11,138 bases of DNA from Nitrospirota bacterium. GTDB lineage: Bacteria > Nitrospirota > Nitrospiria > Nitrospirales > Nitrospiraceae. The position numbers and the translations under genes were made by a program. Within the stretch, counting starts at the first letter, position 1. Each line of letters begins with the position of its first letter. Below are positions 1 to 7,840 of this stretch, one piece after another. The stretch is from NCBI GenBank assembly GCA_016222925.1, contig JACRQB010000203.1, positions 1 to 11,138 of the forward strand, written 5' to 3'. The notes beneath the pieces are model-generated. The model did not search any database. It was not told where the DNA came from and saw nothing but the letters and a program-made list of their open reading frames with translations.

Positions 1-286
1 CTATGATTTCAGCGGGTGATGCGTTCCACCCCAGATCGTTCGTGCCGCCAAGAATCAGGACATAACCCGGTTGATGAGCGAGCACATCCTGCGGGAACCG
101 CAGAACCATTTCGCCGGTCAACTCACCGCAGATCCCGGAGATACGAACCTGCACCCCATCGCCTACATGGGATTGGAGGAACTGTCCGTACGGGGTCTCC
201 CGCCCGGTCGGATTGTCTCTGGTCGGCGACTGAAACCCAGCAGTCAAACTATCGCCGAAACAGATCACGAGGGGAGTTCTACTCAT
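1..286 (-). CDS. SGNH/GDSL-family esterase/lipase, N-terminal part (runs off left edge)
   Basis: The minus strand reads openly from ATG at 286 to the window edge, giving 95 residues of an SGNH hydrolase. Block I is GDSLT at residues 11-15, with the nucleophile Ser13. The block III oxyanion motif GGTNDLG lies at residues 80-86, with Asn83. Between them is ISGICGELTGEM, where the block II glycine normally sits. The C-terminal half with the catalytic Asp-His pair (DxxH) lies outside the window. Family members hydrolyse esters, thioesters or acyl groups; substrate cannot be told from this fragment. No signal peptide precedes GDSLT, so the product is probably cytoplasmic, unlike periplasmic TesA. 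A TTG at 298 in the same frame is an alternative start, but the ATG fits the family because GDSLT begins about 10 residues in. The gene diverges from the HEAT-repeat gene across 130 bases. Confidence 0.88.
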   Translation of the reverse strand, partial: MSRTPLVICFGDSLTAGFQSPTRDNPTGRETPYGQFLQSHVGDGVQVRISGICGELTGEMVLRFPQDVLAHQPGYVLILGGTNDLGWNASPAEII

Positions 287-416
287 CTTGCGGCTCAATT
301 CTACCGATGCCCTTTACGACAAACAAGCCGCTGGATCAAGCACAGGTCAGAGTAAAACGACTGCGGAGAACGGCGATTTCCTTGACGAATCTATGATCTG
401 CCGGTAGGTCTTATCT

Positions 417-2216
417 ATGACGACGGACCTCAAAACGGCTCAAGAAATGATGGCCGCCGCAGTTACCACACGCACGGCTGAAGATCCAGAGATTGTCTCC
501 GTCAAACGTGTCTTAAAACTACTGGACAAGACGGCCAAATCGAACCGGACGTACGGCTCAACGAATCCTGTCGCCCAGAAATTTACGCAGCAACTATTCG
601 AAGAATTAACCAATCACCTCACAACATATTCAAGACTGGCTTTCCTCGTTCAACGATCCGAATTGCTGTGCAAGGACCATGTCGTGTACCAGACAGAGAA
701 GAATGGAGGAAGCGAGAGCCTCGCCTTCAAGCTGTACGCCGACGGCATCCGAGAACTCGTCCTGCACGAGGGGCTCACACAAGAAGAGCTATCGCTCTTC
801 CTCGCCTCCTTATGGAGCGACGTCGCCTCAAATGAGGACGACGATGATATCGTCACGCGCCTGTGGTCTCGGAATCTGTCGACAATCACGCTCGCCACGG
901 CCGAAGAACTCTCAAAGTCGTCGGTAGCGAACAACGGCGTTACCCGTCCTGACGGTAGCATGAGTTCATCGGATTCGACACTCAGAGAGTTACTGGACCG
1001 GGAACGAGAACGCAAAAAGCGGGTCAAAGAAGGGCCAGACTCTGAAGGCAGTGGTTCCGAAAACGCTAAAAATCGTTTCCAGTCTGGACTTGCAGGCTAT
1101 GAGGTCACGGAAGAGGAACTGGCCGTCCTCGTGCACGATATCGAGGTAGAGCAAAAACAAGATAGCCTCATGTACATCCTCGACATATTGACCGCAATCC
1201 TCGCCTCAGAGAAGTCTCCCGCGTTGCTGACGAAACTCTTCAGTCTGTGGGGCACCATCGTGGAATCCCTTCTATGCGAAGGTAAATGGACGGTATTGGA
1301 GAACGTCTTAAATCTCCTCCACGAAACGGATGCCGTGCGGCCAGATCTGAGCGAGGAACACAAACAACAGTTGGCCTCGCTCCTCAACGGACTCGGCCGC
1401 ACTGAACGAGTGAAGATGATCGAGGGCTATCTCAACCGAAGCCCAGACGCCGACGTGAAAGGGCTCTCTACCATCTTACTACTGCTGAAGGCAGATGCCG
1501 CCCCCTCACTCTGTTCGCTTCTCGCGAACGTCACGTCACCGGTTCACCAGGCCATTGTGTCAGAGGCCCTCGTCACCCTCGCAAAGGACCACCCGGATCC
1601 CTTATTGCGAGGGCTATCGGATCGTAGGCCTGGGTATGTTCGCAATCTGCTTTTGATTCTCATCAAGTGGAATAATCCCAAGTTCGCCGATCCGGTCGAA
1701 AGATTAACCCGGTATCCTGACGCGCAGGTTCGTCGGGAAGTAGTCCGTGCGCTCGGCCTGTTCCGACCCAGCGGCAATGGCACGAAACTCGTCTCCCTCT
1801 CGACTGATGAAGATGATGGGGTTCGCTTTGCTGCGCTGAAGCTGCTCATGTCCGGCCAGTACACCGTTTCTTTCTCCCAATGGTCCCCTCTTCTATCGGA
1901 AGAAGGGTTTATGGATCGCCCCATCAGTGAGCGACGAGCAATCTTTCAGGCTGTCCGCGCCACGTGCGGCGACGAAGCGGTTCCGTATTGGCAAGGTCTG
2001 ATGACCGAATGGACCTGGACGAATCGGAGAAAAAAAGAAGAGCTGGCGGTCCTGGGAGCAGAAACACTCGGAAAACTCGCCACCCCTGCCGCCGTCGCCG
2101 CGCTCTCACTTGGGGCCAAAAAAGGAAGTGCCGCAGTTCGCCAGAGCTGCGCCGCGGCATTGTCGCAAGCTCAACGGCTACAACGCAGCCTCCCCTCAAC
2201 CGGTGCGACACACTAG
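417..2216 (+). CDS. HEAT-repeat protein with N-terminal module shared with the next gene
   Basis: This 599-aa protein has no signal peptide or membrane segment and should be cytoplasmic. Residues ~30-140 form an alpha/beta-looking module with KSNRTYGSTNP (41-51) and a later LVQRSELL segment; it resembles the N-terminus of the downstream HD-GYP protein. A charged, Ser-rich linker follows (~165-215). From ~225 to 340 the sequence is helical. From ~340 to the end it shows repeated paired helices of HEAT/Armadillo type (for example DAQVRREVVRALGLF and DDGVRFAALKLLM), which usually bind proteins. No catalytic motif is seen. The start is ATG 417, with a weak AGG at 406-408 upstream. A TTGACG at 382-387 could be a -35 element, but no convincing -10 follows. 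The gene ends 11 bases before the next start, so the two are probably co-transcribed. I infer a scaffold or regulatory partner of the HD-GYP protein; the exact role is unknown. Confidence 0.85.
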   Translation: MTTDLKTAQEMMAAAVTTRTAEDPEIVSVKRVLKLLDKTAKSNRTYGSTNPVAQKFTQQLFEELTNHLTTYSRLAFLVQRSELLCKDHVVYQTEKNGGSESLAFKLYADGIRELVLHEGLTQEELSLFLASLWSDVASNEDDDDIVTRLWSRNLSTITLATAEELSKSSVANNGVTRPDGSMSSSDSTLRELLDRERERKKRVKEGPDSEGSGSENAKNRFQSGLAGYEVTEEELAVLVHDIEVEQKQDSLMYILDILTAILASEKSPALLTKLFSLWGTIVESLLCEGKWTVLENVLNLLHETDAVRPDLSEEHKQQLASLLNGLGRTERVKMIEGYLNRSPDADVKGLSTILLLLKADAAPSLCSLLANVTSPVHQAIVSEALVTLAKDHPDPLLRGLSDRRPGYVRNLLLILIKWNNPKFADPVERLTRYPDAQVRREVVRALGLFRPSGNGTKLVSLSTDEDDGVRFAALKLLMSGQYTVSFSQWSPLLSEEGFMDRPISERRAIFQAVRATCGDEAVPYWQGLMTEWTWTNRRKKEELAVLGAETLGKLATPAAVAALSLGAKKGSAAVRQSCAAALSQAQRLQRSLPSTGATH

Positions 2217-2227
2217 GAAATGTGATC

Positions 2228-3604
2228 GTGAAAGAAAGCCAGTCGCAGCCTCTGCAAAACCCGCCCAGCGAAGATCAGATCCAGCCGCTCCTGACACACG
2301 AAAAGTCGTTGTCACGGAAGATCGGTCAAGGGTCAGAAGCTGGAGATATCCTCGACCAACAGTTGGTGATGCTGGGATTCCAGCTCATCACACAGTTGAA
2401 TACACTGATTAAGACGTCGAAGATCCATGGCCGTGCCAATGCCGCTCTCGACAAACCCGTCGAAACGATGCTGACCCTCATTGAAACCCTCGCCCACGAC
2501 CAACCCGTCACCTTGTGGGTGCAGGACGATTTCCTCTTCCTCGGTGAGAACCATCTAAAAGTGACGGCCCAACAAATGCTGGTCGTCTCAAGCGTGCTTG
2601 ACGCCTTGAAAAAGTGGAAGATCGGCGGCCTGACGTTTTCCTCTTCGGTTTCTTCCAAGGATCTTCGAGAGTTCGCCCACCTCTTTGTCAGTCTCGACCC
2701 GACCACGAAATCGATCGAGGACTTCCGACAGGAATTGGTCAACCTGGCCGTGGCCGGCATCGAACTGAAGGACCCTCGATTGCTCAATCTCAAAGAAGAT
2801 CTTTCAGAAAACAGAAATTCGAAAGCGCAGCACAAAGCACGCTCAAAAACCGCGTATGGGAAAGCCGCCGATGCGGTCGGCAGTCTGACGCAGTCGTCCC
2901 GCGATGGCAAAGCGAAAGTCGAGCTAGCTGATCTCGGCTTGGCCGCGCTGTTTCACGACATGGGAAAGTCGACCATTCCCCTGGAAGTTTTGAATAAACC
3001 AGGCGAGTTCACGGAAGACGAGTGGACGATGATGCGCAACCACCCCACGGAAGGAGTCTTGAGCCTCACGCAGTTACGCGGCATCACCAACCTTCCGGCC
3101 CGCATGGCCGCAGCATCCTTCGAACACCATATGAACTTGGATTATTCCGGCTATCCCAAGTTAAAGACACCGTGGAAACTCTCTCTGACGGGGCGCATTC
3201 TCACGATCGCCGATTGTTACGATGCCATGACATCGTCCCGCGTCTACCGCCGTGAACCGATGTCACCCTCAAAAGTACTTAATATGATGCTTTCGAAATC
3301 CGGGAAAAGTTTCGACGTGACCTTGCTCAAACTGTTCGTTAATTGCGTGGGAATCATTCCAATCGGAAGTCTGGTCGTCCTCGATTCGGATGCATTCGCC
3401 GTCGTGCTCAAGCCTGCCACCGATACGACTGAGAGCGAGCGGCCGGTCGTCAAAGTCATCACCGATGCGCAGGGGAATCCCATTGATAACGGCCCTGAGT
3501 TGGATTTGACCGAGAAGGATGATGCCGGCGAGTACCACCACAGCATCATTCGGTTGGTTGACAATACGGAGCACAAATTCGACACAAGCCGGTACTTCGT
3601 CTAG
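2228..3604 (+). CDS. HD-GYP-like metal-dependent phosphohydrolase, partly degenerate site
   Basis: From GTG 2228 the protein is 458 aa. AGGAA at 2215-2219 lies 8 bases upstream of this codon; GTG 2222 is an in-frame alternative but sits too close to it. Residues ~50-158 match the N-terminal module of the preceding protein (KTSKIHGRAN at 62-71, WVQDDFLFLG at 97-106). The C-terminal half is an HD-GYP domain: HDMGK 243-247, NHPTEG 271-276, EHHMNLDYSGYP 299-310, then IADCYDAMTS and an SGKSFD segment. HD-GYP enzymes degrade cyclic di-GMP or related cyclic dinucleotides. Here the usual HHExxDGxGYP has Met302 in place of Glu and Tyr306 in place of Gly. The metal-binding Glu/His of the first helix has no clear counterpart (Tyr210 falls near that position). 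The protein may therefore have altered metal content or act as a binding protein. No membrane segment is seen; the last ~100 residues form a beta-rich tail. Confidence 0.88.
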   Translation: MKESQSQPLQNPPSEDQIQPLLTHEKSLSRKIGQGSEAGDILDQQLVMLGFQLITQLNTLIKTSKIHGRANAALDKPVETMLTLIETLAHDQPVTLWVQDDFLFLGENHLKVTAQQMLVVSSVLDALKKWKIGGLTFSSSVSSKDLREFAHLFVSLDPTTKSIEDFRQELVNLAVAGIELKDPRLLNLKEDLSENRNSKAQHKARSKTAYGKAADAVGSLTQSSRDGKAKVELADLGLAALFHDMGKSTIPLEVLNKPGEFTEDEWTMMRNHPTEGVLSLTQLRGITNLPARMAAASFEHHMNLDYSGYPKLKTPWKLSLTGRILTIADCYDAMTSSRVYRREPMSPSKVLNMMLSKSGKSFDVTLLKLFVNCVGIIPIGSLVVLDSDAFAVVLKPATDTTESERPVVKVITDAQGNPIDNGPELDLTEKDDAGEYHHSIIRLVDNTEHKFDTSRYFV

Positions 3605-3650
3605 CCCTCCTACCCATCGCGCCTCTCGCCCGCAACGTCTCCCTCTTCGC

Positions 3651-3680
3651 TTGACAGTCTGAAATCCGATCTTCGACAAT
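3651..3680 (+). promoter_or_regulatory. Possible promoter of the folB-methyltransferase operon
   Basis: TTGACA at 3651-3656 is a perfect -35 hexamer. With an 18-base spacer it is followed by GACAAT at 3675-3680, a four-of-six match to the -10 consensus. Transcription would start about 3687-3688, essentially at the ATG chosen for the folB fusion gene. The 74 bases separating that gene from the HD-GYP stop contain no other good candidate. The -10 is weak, so this remains a prediction. Confidence 0.35.
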
Positions 3681-3687
3681 GCACACT

Positions 3688-4629
3688 ATGGAGGGACATA
3701 TCGTCATCGAACGATTGGAGTTTCGCGGCCGCTGCGGCGTGACGCCAGAGGAACGCGCTCGCCCACAACCCCTCGCTCTCGATTTGGAATTGGGCTGTCG
3801 ACTGGAGGCAGCAGGATTATCCGACGATCTTGGTCATACGATCGACTACGCGACCGTGGCTCAGCGTGTCGTCGACATCGGAACCCTTCAAGAGTCTCAG
3901 CTGCTGGAAACACTGGCGGAACGGCTCTTGGCAGCCCTGTTCGATGAATTCCCGATCAGTCGCATCAAGCTGTGGTTGCGGAAGTTACATCCCCCAATCC
4001 CCTACGTGACCCGCTCCGTCGGAGTCAATATTGAGCGCACAAGTCTCGCACAGCACGTCCTCCGCGCAGCGCCACCACCGGCCCAGTTTCTCCTCCAACA
4101 ACTCCATCGTCTTCCTAAAGGCAAGGTTCTTGACGTGGCTTCCGGCAGCGGACGTCATGCACTGTTCCTCGCCTCGCTGGGCTACCAGGTCGACGCTGTC
4201 GATCGCGACGAACAAGCCCTCGCACGGCTTTTGACTCACGCCCAAACAAGACATCTCACTGACATCAGTTCGCGAGTGCTGGATCTGGAGCCGCTACCGC
4301 CGCAAGAGCCGCATCTCGAACATGAAGCGTACGATGCCATTCTCGTCTTCTTTTACCTGCATCGACCGCTCTTCCCCTCTCTTATCGAGGCGCTGAAGCC
4401 AGGCGGAGTGTTGCTGTATGAAACCTTTACCGTCGATAACCACGTCCAACGCCAGCATCCAAAGCGTCGAGAGTTTTGCCTTACACATAGTGAACTCCTA
4501 CGCCTCACATCCGACCTCCGCATTCTCCATTATGACGAAGGGCTCCACGAAGGAACGAGCGAGTCGGAATCCGTCTACACAGCCCAACTTGTGGCGCAGA
4601 AACCCTTTACTCCAGAGCCATCGACATGA
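3688..4629 (+). CDS. folB: Dihydroneopterin aldolase (FolB) fused to class I SAM methyltransferase
   Basis: The product is 313 aa with two domains. Residues 1-118 are FolB, which converts 7,8-dihydroneopterin to 6-hydroxymethyl-dihydropterin plus glycolaldehyde in folate synthesis. The expected residues are present: GVTPEER with Glu21/22, TIDYATV with Tyr54, LLETLAE with Glu74, and RKLHPPIP with Lys99. The GYHG loop of other FolB proteins reads GRCG here. Residues ~130-313 are a Rossmann methyltransferase with motif I KVLDVASGSGRH (146-157), acidic Asp172 after strand 2, and LKPGGVLLYETF further on, similar to TehB/UbiE-type stand-alone enzymes. Its substrate is unknown. I chose ATG 3688 because the N-terminus then matches FolB register exactly; ATG 3679 would add three residues. 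Neither has a Shine-Dalgarno sequence. The stop overlaps the PHP gene start. No other folate gene is in the window. Confidence 0.87.
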   Translation: MEGHIVIERLEFRGRCGVTPEERARPQPLALDLELGCRLEAAGLSDDLGHTIDYATVAQRVVDIGTLQESQLLETLAERLLAALFDEFPISRIKLWLRKLHPPIPYVTRSVGVNIERTSLAQHVLRAAPPPAQFLLQQLHRLPKGKVLDVASGSGRHALFLASLGYQVDAVDRDEQALARLLTHAQTRHLTDISSRVLDLEPLPPQEPHLEHEAYDAILVFFYLHRPLFPSLIEALKPGGVLLYETFTVDNHVQRQHPKRREFCLTHSELLRLTSDLRILHYDEGLHEGTSESESVYTAQLVAQKPFTPEPST

Positions 4630-5474
4630 GTCGCCTGGACCTTCATCTGCATACCACCCACTCTGACGGAAGTTGCACGCCCGCTGAAGTGGTGAATATG
4701 GCACACCAAGCAGGAGTGACGGCCTTGGCGATCACCGATCACGACATCATGACGGGTGTCACTGAGGCCATGACGACTGGACAACAGTGTGGGATCGAGA
4801 TCATACCTGGGGTGGAAATCAGCTCGTTTACCGGCAACTCTGAGTTGCACGTTCTGGGGTACTTTCTTGATCAGCAGGACCCTGACCTGCTTGCTCGCCT
4901 GAAGACTCTGCGGGACGGGCGTCACCGCCGAAATCCACAGATCATCGAACGTCTGCAGACCCTCGGAATCGACATTACGTACGATGAAGTCCGCGCACTC
5001 GCCGGCAGCGACTCGGTTGGTAGACCGCACATCGCCCGTGCCTTAATGGACAAACACATCGTCGCTTCTGCTAAAGAAGCCTTTGATCGCTTTCTTGCCG
5101 AGGGTAAACCGGCCTACGTTCCTCGGGAACTCCCGAGCCCTGCCGAAGCCATTTGCTGGATCAAAGCAGCTCGAGGACTTGCCGTCATGGCTCATCCGAC
5201 ATGGGTCAAAGTCGCGGAGCAATCGCTGGTTGATCTGGTCCGACAGCTCAAAGCCGACGGGCTTGACGGGGTAGAGGTCTACTATAGTACCCATGCCGCG
5301 CGACAGACTCGAGAATACCTCAGCCTGGCTCAACAACTCGGCCTCCTGGTCACCGGCGGAAGCGACTTTCATGGGCTCACGAAACCCGACATCGATGTTG
5401 GCATCGGTAAGGGTACGTTACACATTCCACTCTCACTGCTCCCTAAAATGAAGGAAGCCGCGGGACGACTCTAG
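4626..5474 (+). CDS. PHP-domain phosphoesterase, YciV/RNase AM type
   Basis: This 282-aa protein belongs to the polymerase and histidinol phosphatase (PHP) family. The metal ligands appear in order: HLH at 7-9, SDG with Asp14, TDHD with Asp38/His39, GVEIS with Glu64, LHVLGY with His75, GRPHIAR near 140, MAHPT with His190, and GGSDFHG with Asp247 and His249. The length and the GRPHIAR and YVPRELPSP segments match the group including E. coli RNase AM (YciV/TrpH) and the 3',5'-nucleoside bisphosphate phosphatase. These are trinuclear-metal enzymes that remove 5' nucleotides from short RNAs or dephosphorylate pAp-like nucleotides. Which activity applies cannot be read from sequence. The ATG shares the ATGA tetranucleotide with the stop of the FolB fusion gene, implying translational coupling; it has no Shine-Dalgarno of its own. 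Confidence 0.92.
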   Translation: MSRLDLHLHTTHSDGSCTPAEVVNMAHQAGVTALAITDHDIMTGVTEAMTTGQQCGIEIIPGVEISSFTGNSELHVLGYFLDQQDPDLLARLKTLRDGRHRRNPQIIERLQTLGIDITYDEVRALAGSDSVGRPHIARALMDKHIVASAKEAFDRFLAEGKPAYVPRELPSPAEAICWIKAARGLAVMAHPTWVKVAEQSLVDLVRQLKADGLDGVEVYYSTHAARQTREYLSLAQQLGLLVTGGSDFHGLTKPDIDVGIGKGTLHIPLSLLPKMKEAAGRL

Positions 5475-5560
5475 CGCGACATCCTCCACATATTTTTTCC
5501 AATCCATTGACTCTCCTTCAGTATCCGCTAGACTCTGACTATCTTTTGATCTCGTCACCC

Positions 5561-6958
5561 ATGGTCAACGCGTCGAGCTGGACTCTTCAATATGTGCTTG
5601 TCACACTGGCCATACTTTTGGCCGGTCCCGTACTGAGCAAACTGCCGGCGGCGGAGTCGCTTCCTCTCTCTCTGTTCGGCTTGACGAGTTCTCAAACCAT
5701 TCGCTTCATTGCCGAAGGAACAGGGCTGGTCGCACTCTGCATGCTTTCGCTCCGCGCATTTTTCCAGATGCCGGATAACGGACGAGGTTTCTCGTTTCTG
5801 CGACAACTGGTCCTTCCGGCCACCACCCTGTTCATGGTGATCGTGACAGATAAGACCATCCGGGTTACCGGACTTGCGCTTCGCGCCCCGGTAGGCCCCA
5901 CACGCTATGCCCTAGCGTATACCGCAGCATTGACACTGAGTGGGATCTGGATCACCGCTGCCTGGCTTCTGCATCGCGAGGCTCTTCGCCGTTTTTTTGT
6001 AAAACCTGTGCAATCGACTCGACGCCAAGAACCGGGAGCGTCCGCCGAAGGCACTGACGATATCGACTCGGAACAAGAACAAAGCGAGTCCGAGGCGGCA
6101 ACGCCCATCCTCGCCACACAGAGCGGTCCACCCAGTACGCTCGGTCGATATAAGGTGTTCAAGGAGTTAGGGCGCGGCTCAATGGGGATAGTATATCTGG
6201 GGAAAGATCCGACGATCCAGCGATTCGTGGCGATCAAGACCATGCGGCTCGACGAGATCGACGACCACGATAAACTGCAGGAAGTGAAAGCTCGGTTTTT
6301 TCAGGAAGCCGAATCCACCGGGCGATTGTCTCACCCCAATATTGTCACGATCTTCGACGCCGGAGAAGAAAACGACCTCGGTTACATCGCCATGGAGATG
6401 CTGCAGGGCACCACGCTCAAGCAGTGGTCAAGGAAACCCAATCTCCTGCCGCTCACAAAAATGATTCCGATACTGTCGACCGTCGCCGACGCGATGGACT
6501 ATGCCCATCAGCAGGGCGTTGTGCATCGCGACATCAAACCGGCGAACATCATGCTGACCACCGATGAGGTCGTCAAGATCATGGACTTCGGCATCGCCAA
6601 GATGGCGACATCGTCGAAAACTCAGACCAATATTGTGCTGGGAACTCCCACGTATATGTCCCCCGAGCAGATCTCAGGGAAAAAGGTGGATGGGCGCTCA
6701 GACATTTTCTCGCTCGGCGTCGTCATGTTCGAGCTCCTGACCGGTCGTCCTCCCTTTATCGCGGACAACGTCTCAGCATTGCTGTTTGCCATCGCTCACA
6801 CGCCGCATCCCAGTGTGAAAGCCATCAGGCCGGATCTTTCTCCCATCGTAAAGAAAGTCCTGGATCGAGCGTTGCAGAAAGATCCGGTCCACCGCTATCG
6901 CCGCGCCGGAGAGTTCGCCATGGAACTCCGCTCCTGTCTTGAAGGGTTGGCTGCATAA
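5561..6958 (+). CDS. Membrane Ser/Thr protein kinase with N-terminal four-helix membrane domain
   Basis: From ATG 5561 the protein is 465 aa. Four hydrophobic segments lie at ~9-26, 46-68, 80-102 and 116-137, followed by an acidic Ser/Glu linker (~150-190). The kinase domain then runs to the C-terminus. It is complete: glycine loop GRGSMG (204-209), VAIK with Lys226, the alpha-C Glu in FFQEAE, HRDIKPAN (His322, Asp324), DFG (Asp342), and GTPTYMSPEQ closing the activation segment. It should be an active Hanks-type kinase facing the cytoplasm. There is no PASTA or other extracellular sensor domain. An in-frame TTG at 5507 would add 18 residues, but TTGACT at 5508-5513 with TAGACT at 5529-5534 resembles a promoter, which favours ATG 5561. 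No good Shine-Dalgarno is visible. No partner phosphatase or FHA protein is in the window. Confidence 0.9.
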   Translation: MVNASSWTLQYVLVTLAILLAGPVLSKLPAAESLPLSLFGLTSSQTIRFIAEGTGLVALCMLSLRAFFQMPDNGRGFSFLRQLVLPATTLFMVIVTDKTIRVTGLALRAPVGPTRYALAYTAALTLSGIWITAAWLLHREALRRFFVKPVQSTRRQEPGASAEGTDDIDSEQEQSESEAATPILATQSGPPSTLGRYKVFKELGRGSMGIVYLGKDPTIQRFVAIKTMRLDEIDDHDKLQEVKARFFQEAESTGRLSHPNIVTIFDAGEENDLGYIAMEMLQGTTLKQWSRKPNLLPLTKMIPILSTVADAMDYAHQQGVVHRDIKPANIMLTTDEVVKIMDFGIAKMATSSKTQTNIVLGTPTYMSPEQISGKKVDGRSDIFSLGVVMFELLTGRPPFIADNVSALLFAIAHTPHPSVKAIRPDLSPIVKKVLDRALQKDPVHRYRRAGEFAMELRSCLEGLAA

Positions 6959-7102
6959 ATACGTAGTACCTCTTCTTTCGACTCTTCACGAGTCTTCAGT
7001 ACGAGCGACTCCTCCCCATCACTATCTCTGAATCGCCCCAGGTTGGCAGTGGGAAGTGGCACAAACGCAGCTGTGAGGGGACGATGCCTGGTATGCGAAT
7101 CT

Positions 7103-7714
7103 TCAGTTTCGTAAGTGGAGACGCCCTTTAGGCAAGCTTTGGTAGCAGCCCTCTGAAAGCCCCTGCTCATGCGCCTGCAAACATTGCAGGATACGGCCAT
7201 CACCTGGCTGCACGGTTAAGCAGACTCGCTTCACATCGTCGGCGCAAGCGAGCCTATCCCCTTCAGCTTCCGTCCAACGCACCAGCCGTTGCCGCACGAT
7301 CTGTTGACAGGGAGGGTCCCATCGTTTCATGCGCTGCACCACACAACGTCGCCTGTCTTCTCCTGAAAGCGAATCGGGACAGTATTGCTGGACCTCGGCC
7401 TCACACTTCATTTCAGCGATTTGCCTGGCACGGCTGTCGCGCGGAGCGGATATGCCACCGAGAGTGGCCACTGACTCCGCTTCTCTCGCTCCTGCTAGAC
7501 TGTTAGTCGGTTGCCCGGTCACACCTGGAATCGAGAGATCGAGCTCGGGGACGCGCTGTGTAGCAGCGATCGAGGAAGTCGATGGCGCCGAGAAGAGCTC
7601 TTCCTTCGATGGGAGGTTCGCCCAAATGATGGTCCAAACTAAGGCCAACCCCGCCACCGAAATGGAGTTCGTGATCGCATTCCCAAATCGTTCTTGGGTG
7701 ATGGTGGGCTTCAT
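7103..7714 (-). CDS. Membrane-anchored protein with two Cys-rich (Golgi/FGFR1-type) repeats
   Basis: This 203-aa protein has one N-terminal hydrophobic segment (~13-33), a signal anchor or uncleaved signal peptide, then a ~70-residue low-complexity stretch. The C-terminal half carries two Cys-rich repeats. The first has Cys104, 112, 124 and 136; the second has Cys157, 165, 178 and 190. Both follow C-x7-C-x11/12-C-x11-C. The second contains the VxPGDGRILQCL core typical of the cysteine-rich repeat named after GLG1/FGFR1 (PF00839). In bacteria such repeats occur in small exported proteins of unknown function. I infer a periplasmic location with disulfides. The start is ATG 7714, or the adjacent GTG 7717; neither has a clear Shine-Dalgarno. 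It converges with the kinase gene across 144 bases, in which I see nothing beyond a weak 5-bp hairpin. Confidence 0.75.
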   Translation of the reverse strand: MKPTITQERFGNAITNSISVAGLALVWTIIWANLPSKEELFSAPSTSSIAATQRVPELDLSIPGVTGQPTNSLAGAREAESVATLGGISAPRDSRARQIAEMKCEAEVQQYCPDSLSGEDRRRCVVQRMKRWDPPCQQIVRQRLVRWTEAEGDRLACADDVKRVCLTVQPGDGRILQCLQAHEQGLSEGCYQSLPKGRLHLRN

Positions 7715-7840
7715 CACGGTGAGGATAAAATAACGCGGCTAAAAAATCATCGAAACAGGAGTTTCTCGCAGGACCGCGCAATCGACCAAACCGACTGGTG
7801 TGAAGAACACAGGAAAAACAAAAGGCAGGAGCACGTAAAA

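Noticed and set aside
1964..2227. An upstream extension of the HD-GYP reading frame to an ATG at 1964
   Set aside because: It lies wholly inside the HEAT-repeat gene in another frame, reads as Arg-rich shadow sequence, and GTG 2228 has a suitable ribosome site.
3244..3679. Minus-strand open frames opposite the HD-GYP 3' end
   Set aside because: They are antisense shadows of a gene with clear domain motifs and show no recognisable protein features.
5507..5560. TTG start at 5507 for the kinase
   Set aside because: It overlaps a promoter-like TTGACT and adds non-conserved-looking residues before the first membrane segment; ATG 5561 is preferred.
6966..7002. Small hairpin GACTC-TTCAC-GAGTC between the convergent kinase and Cys-rich genes, considered as a terminator
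   Set aside because: The stem is only five base pairs, with no U-tract in either direction.
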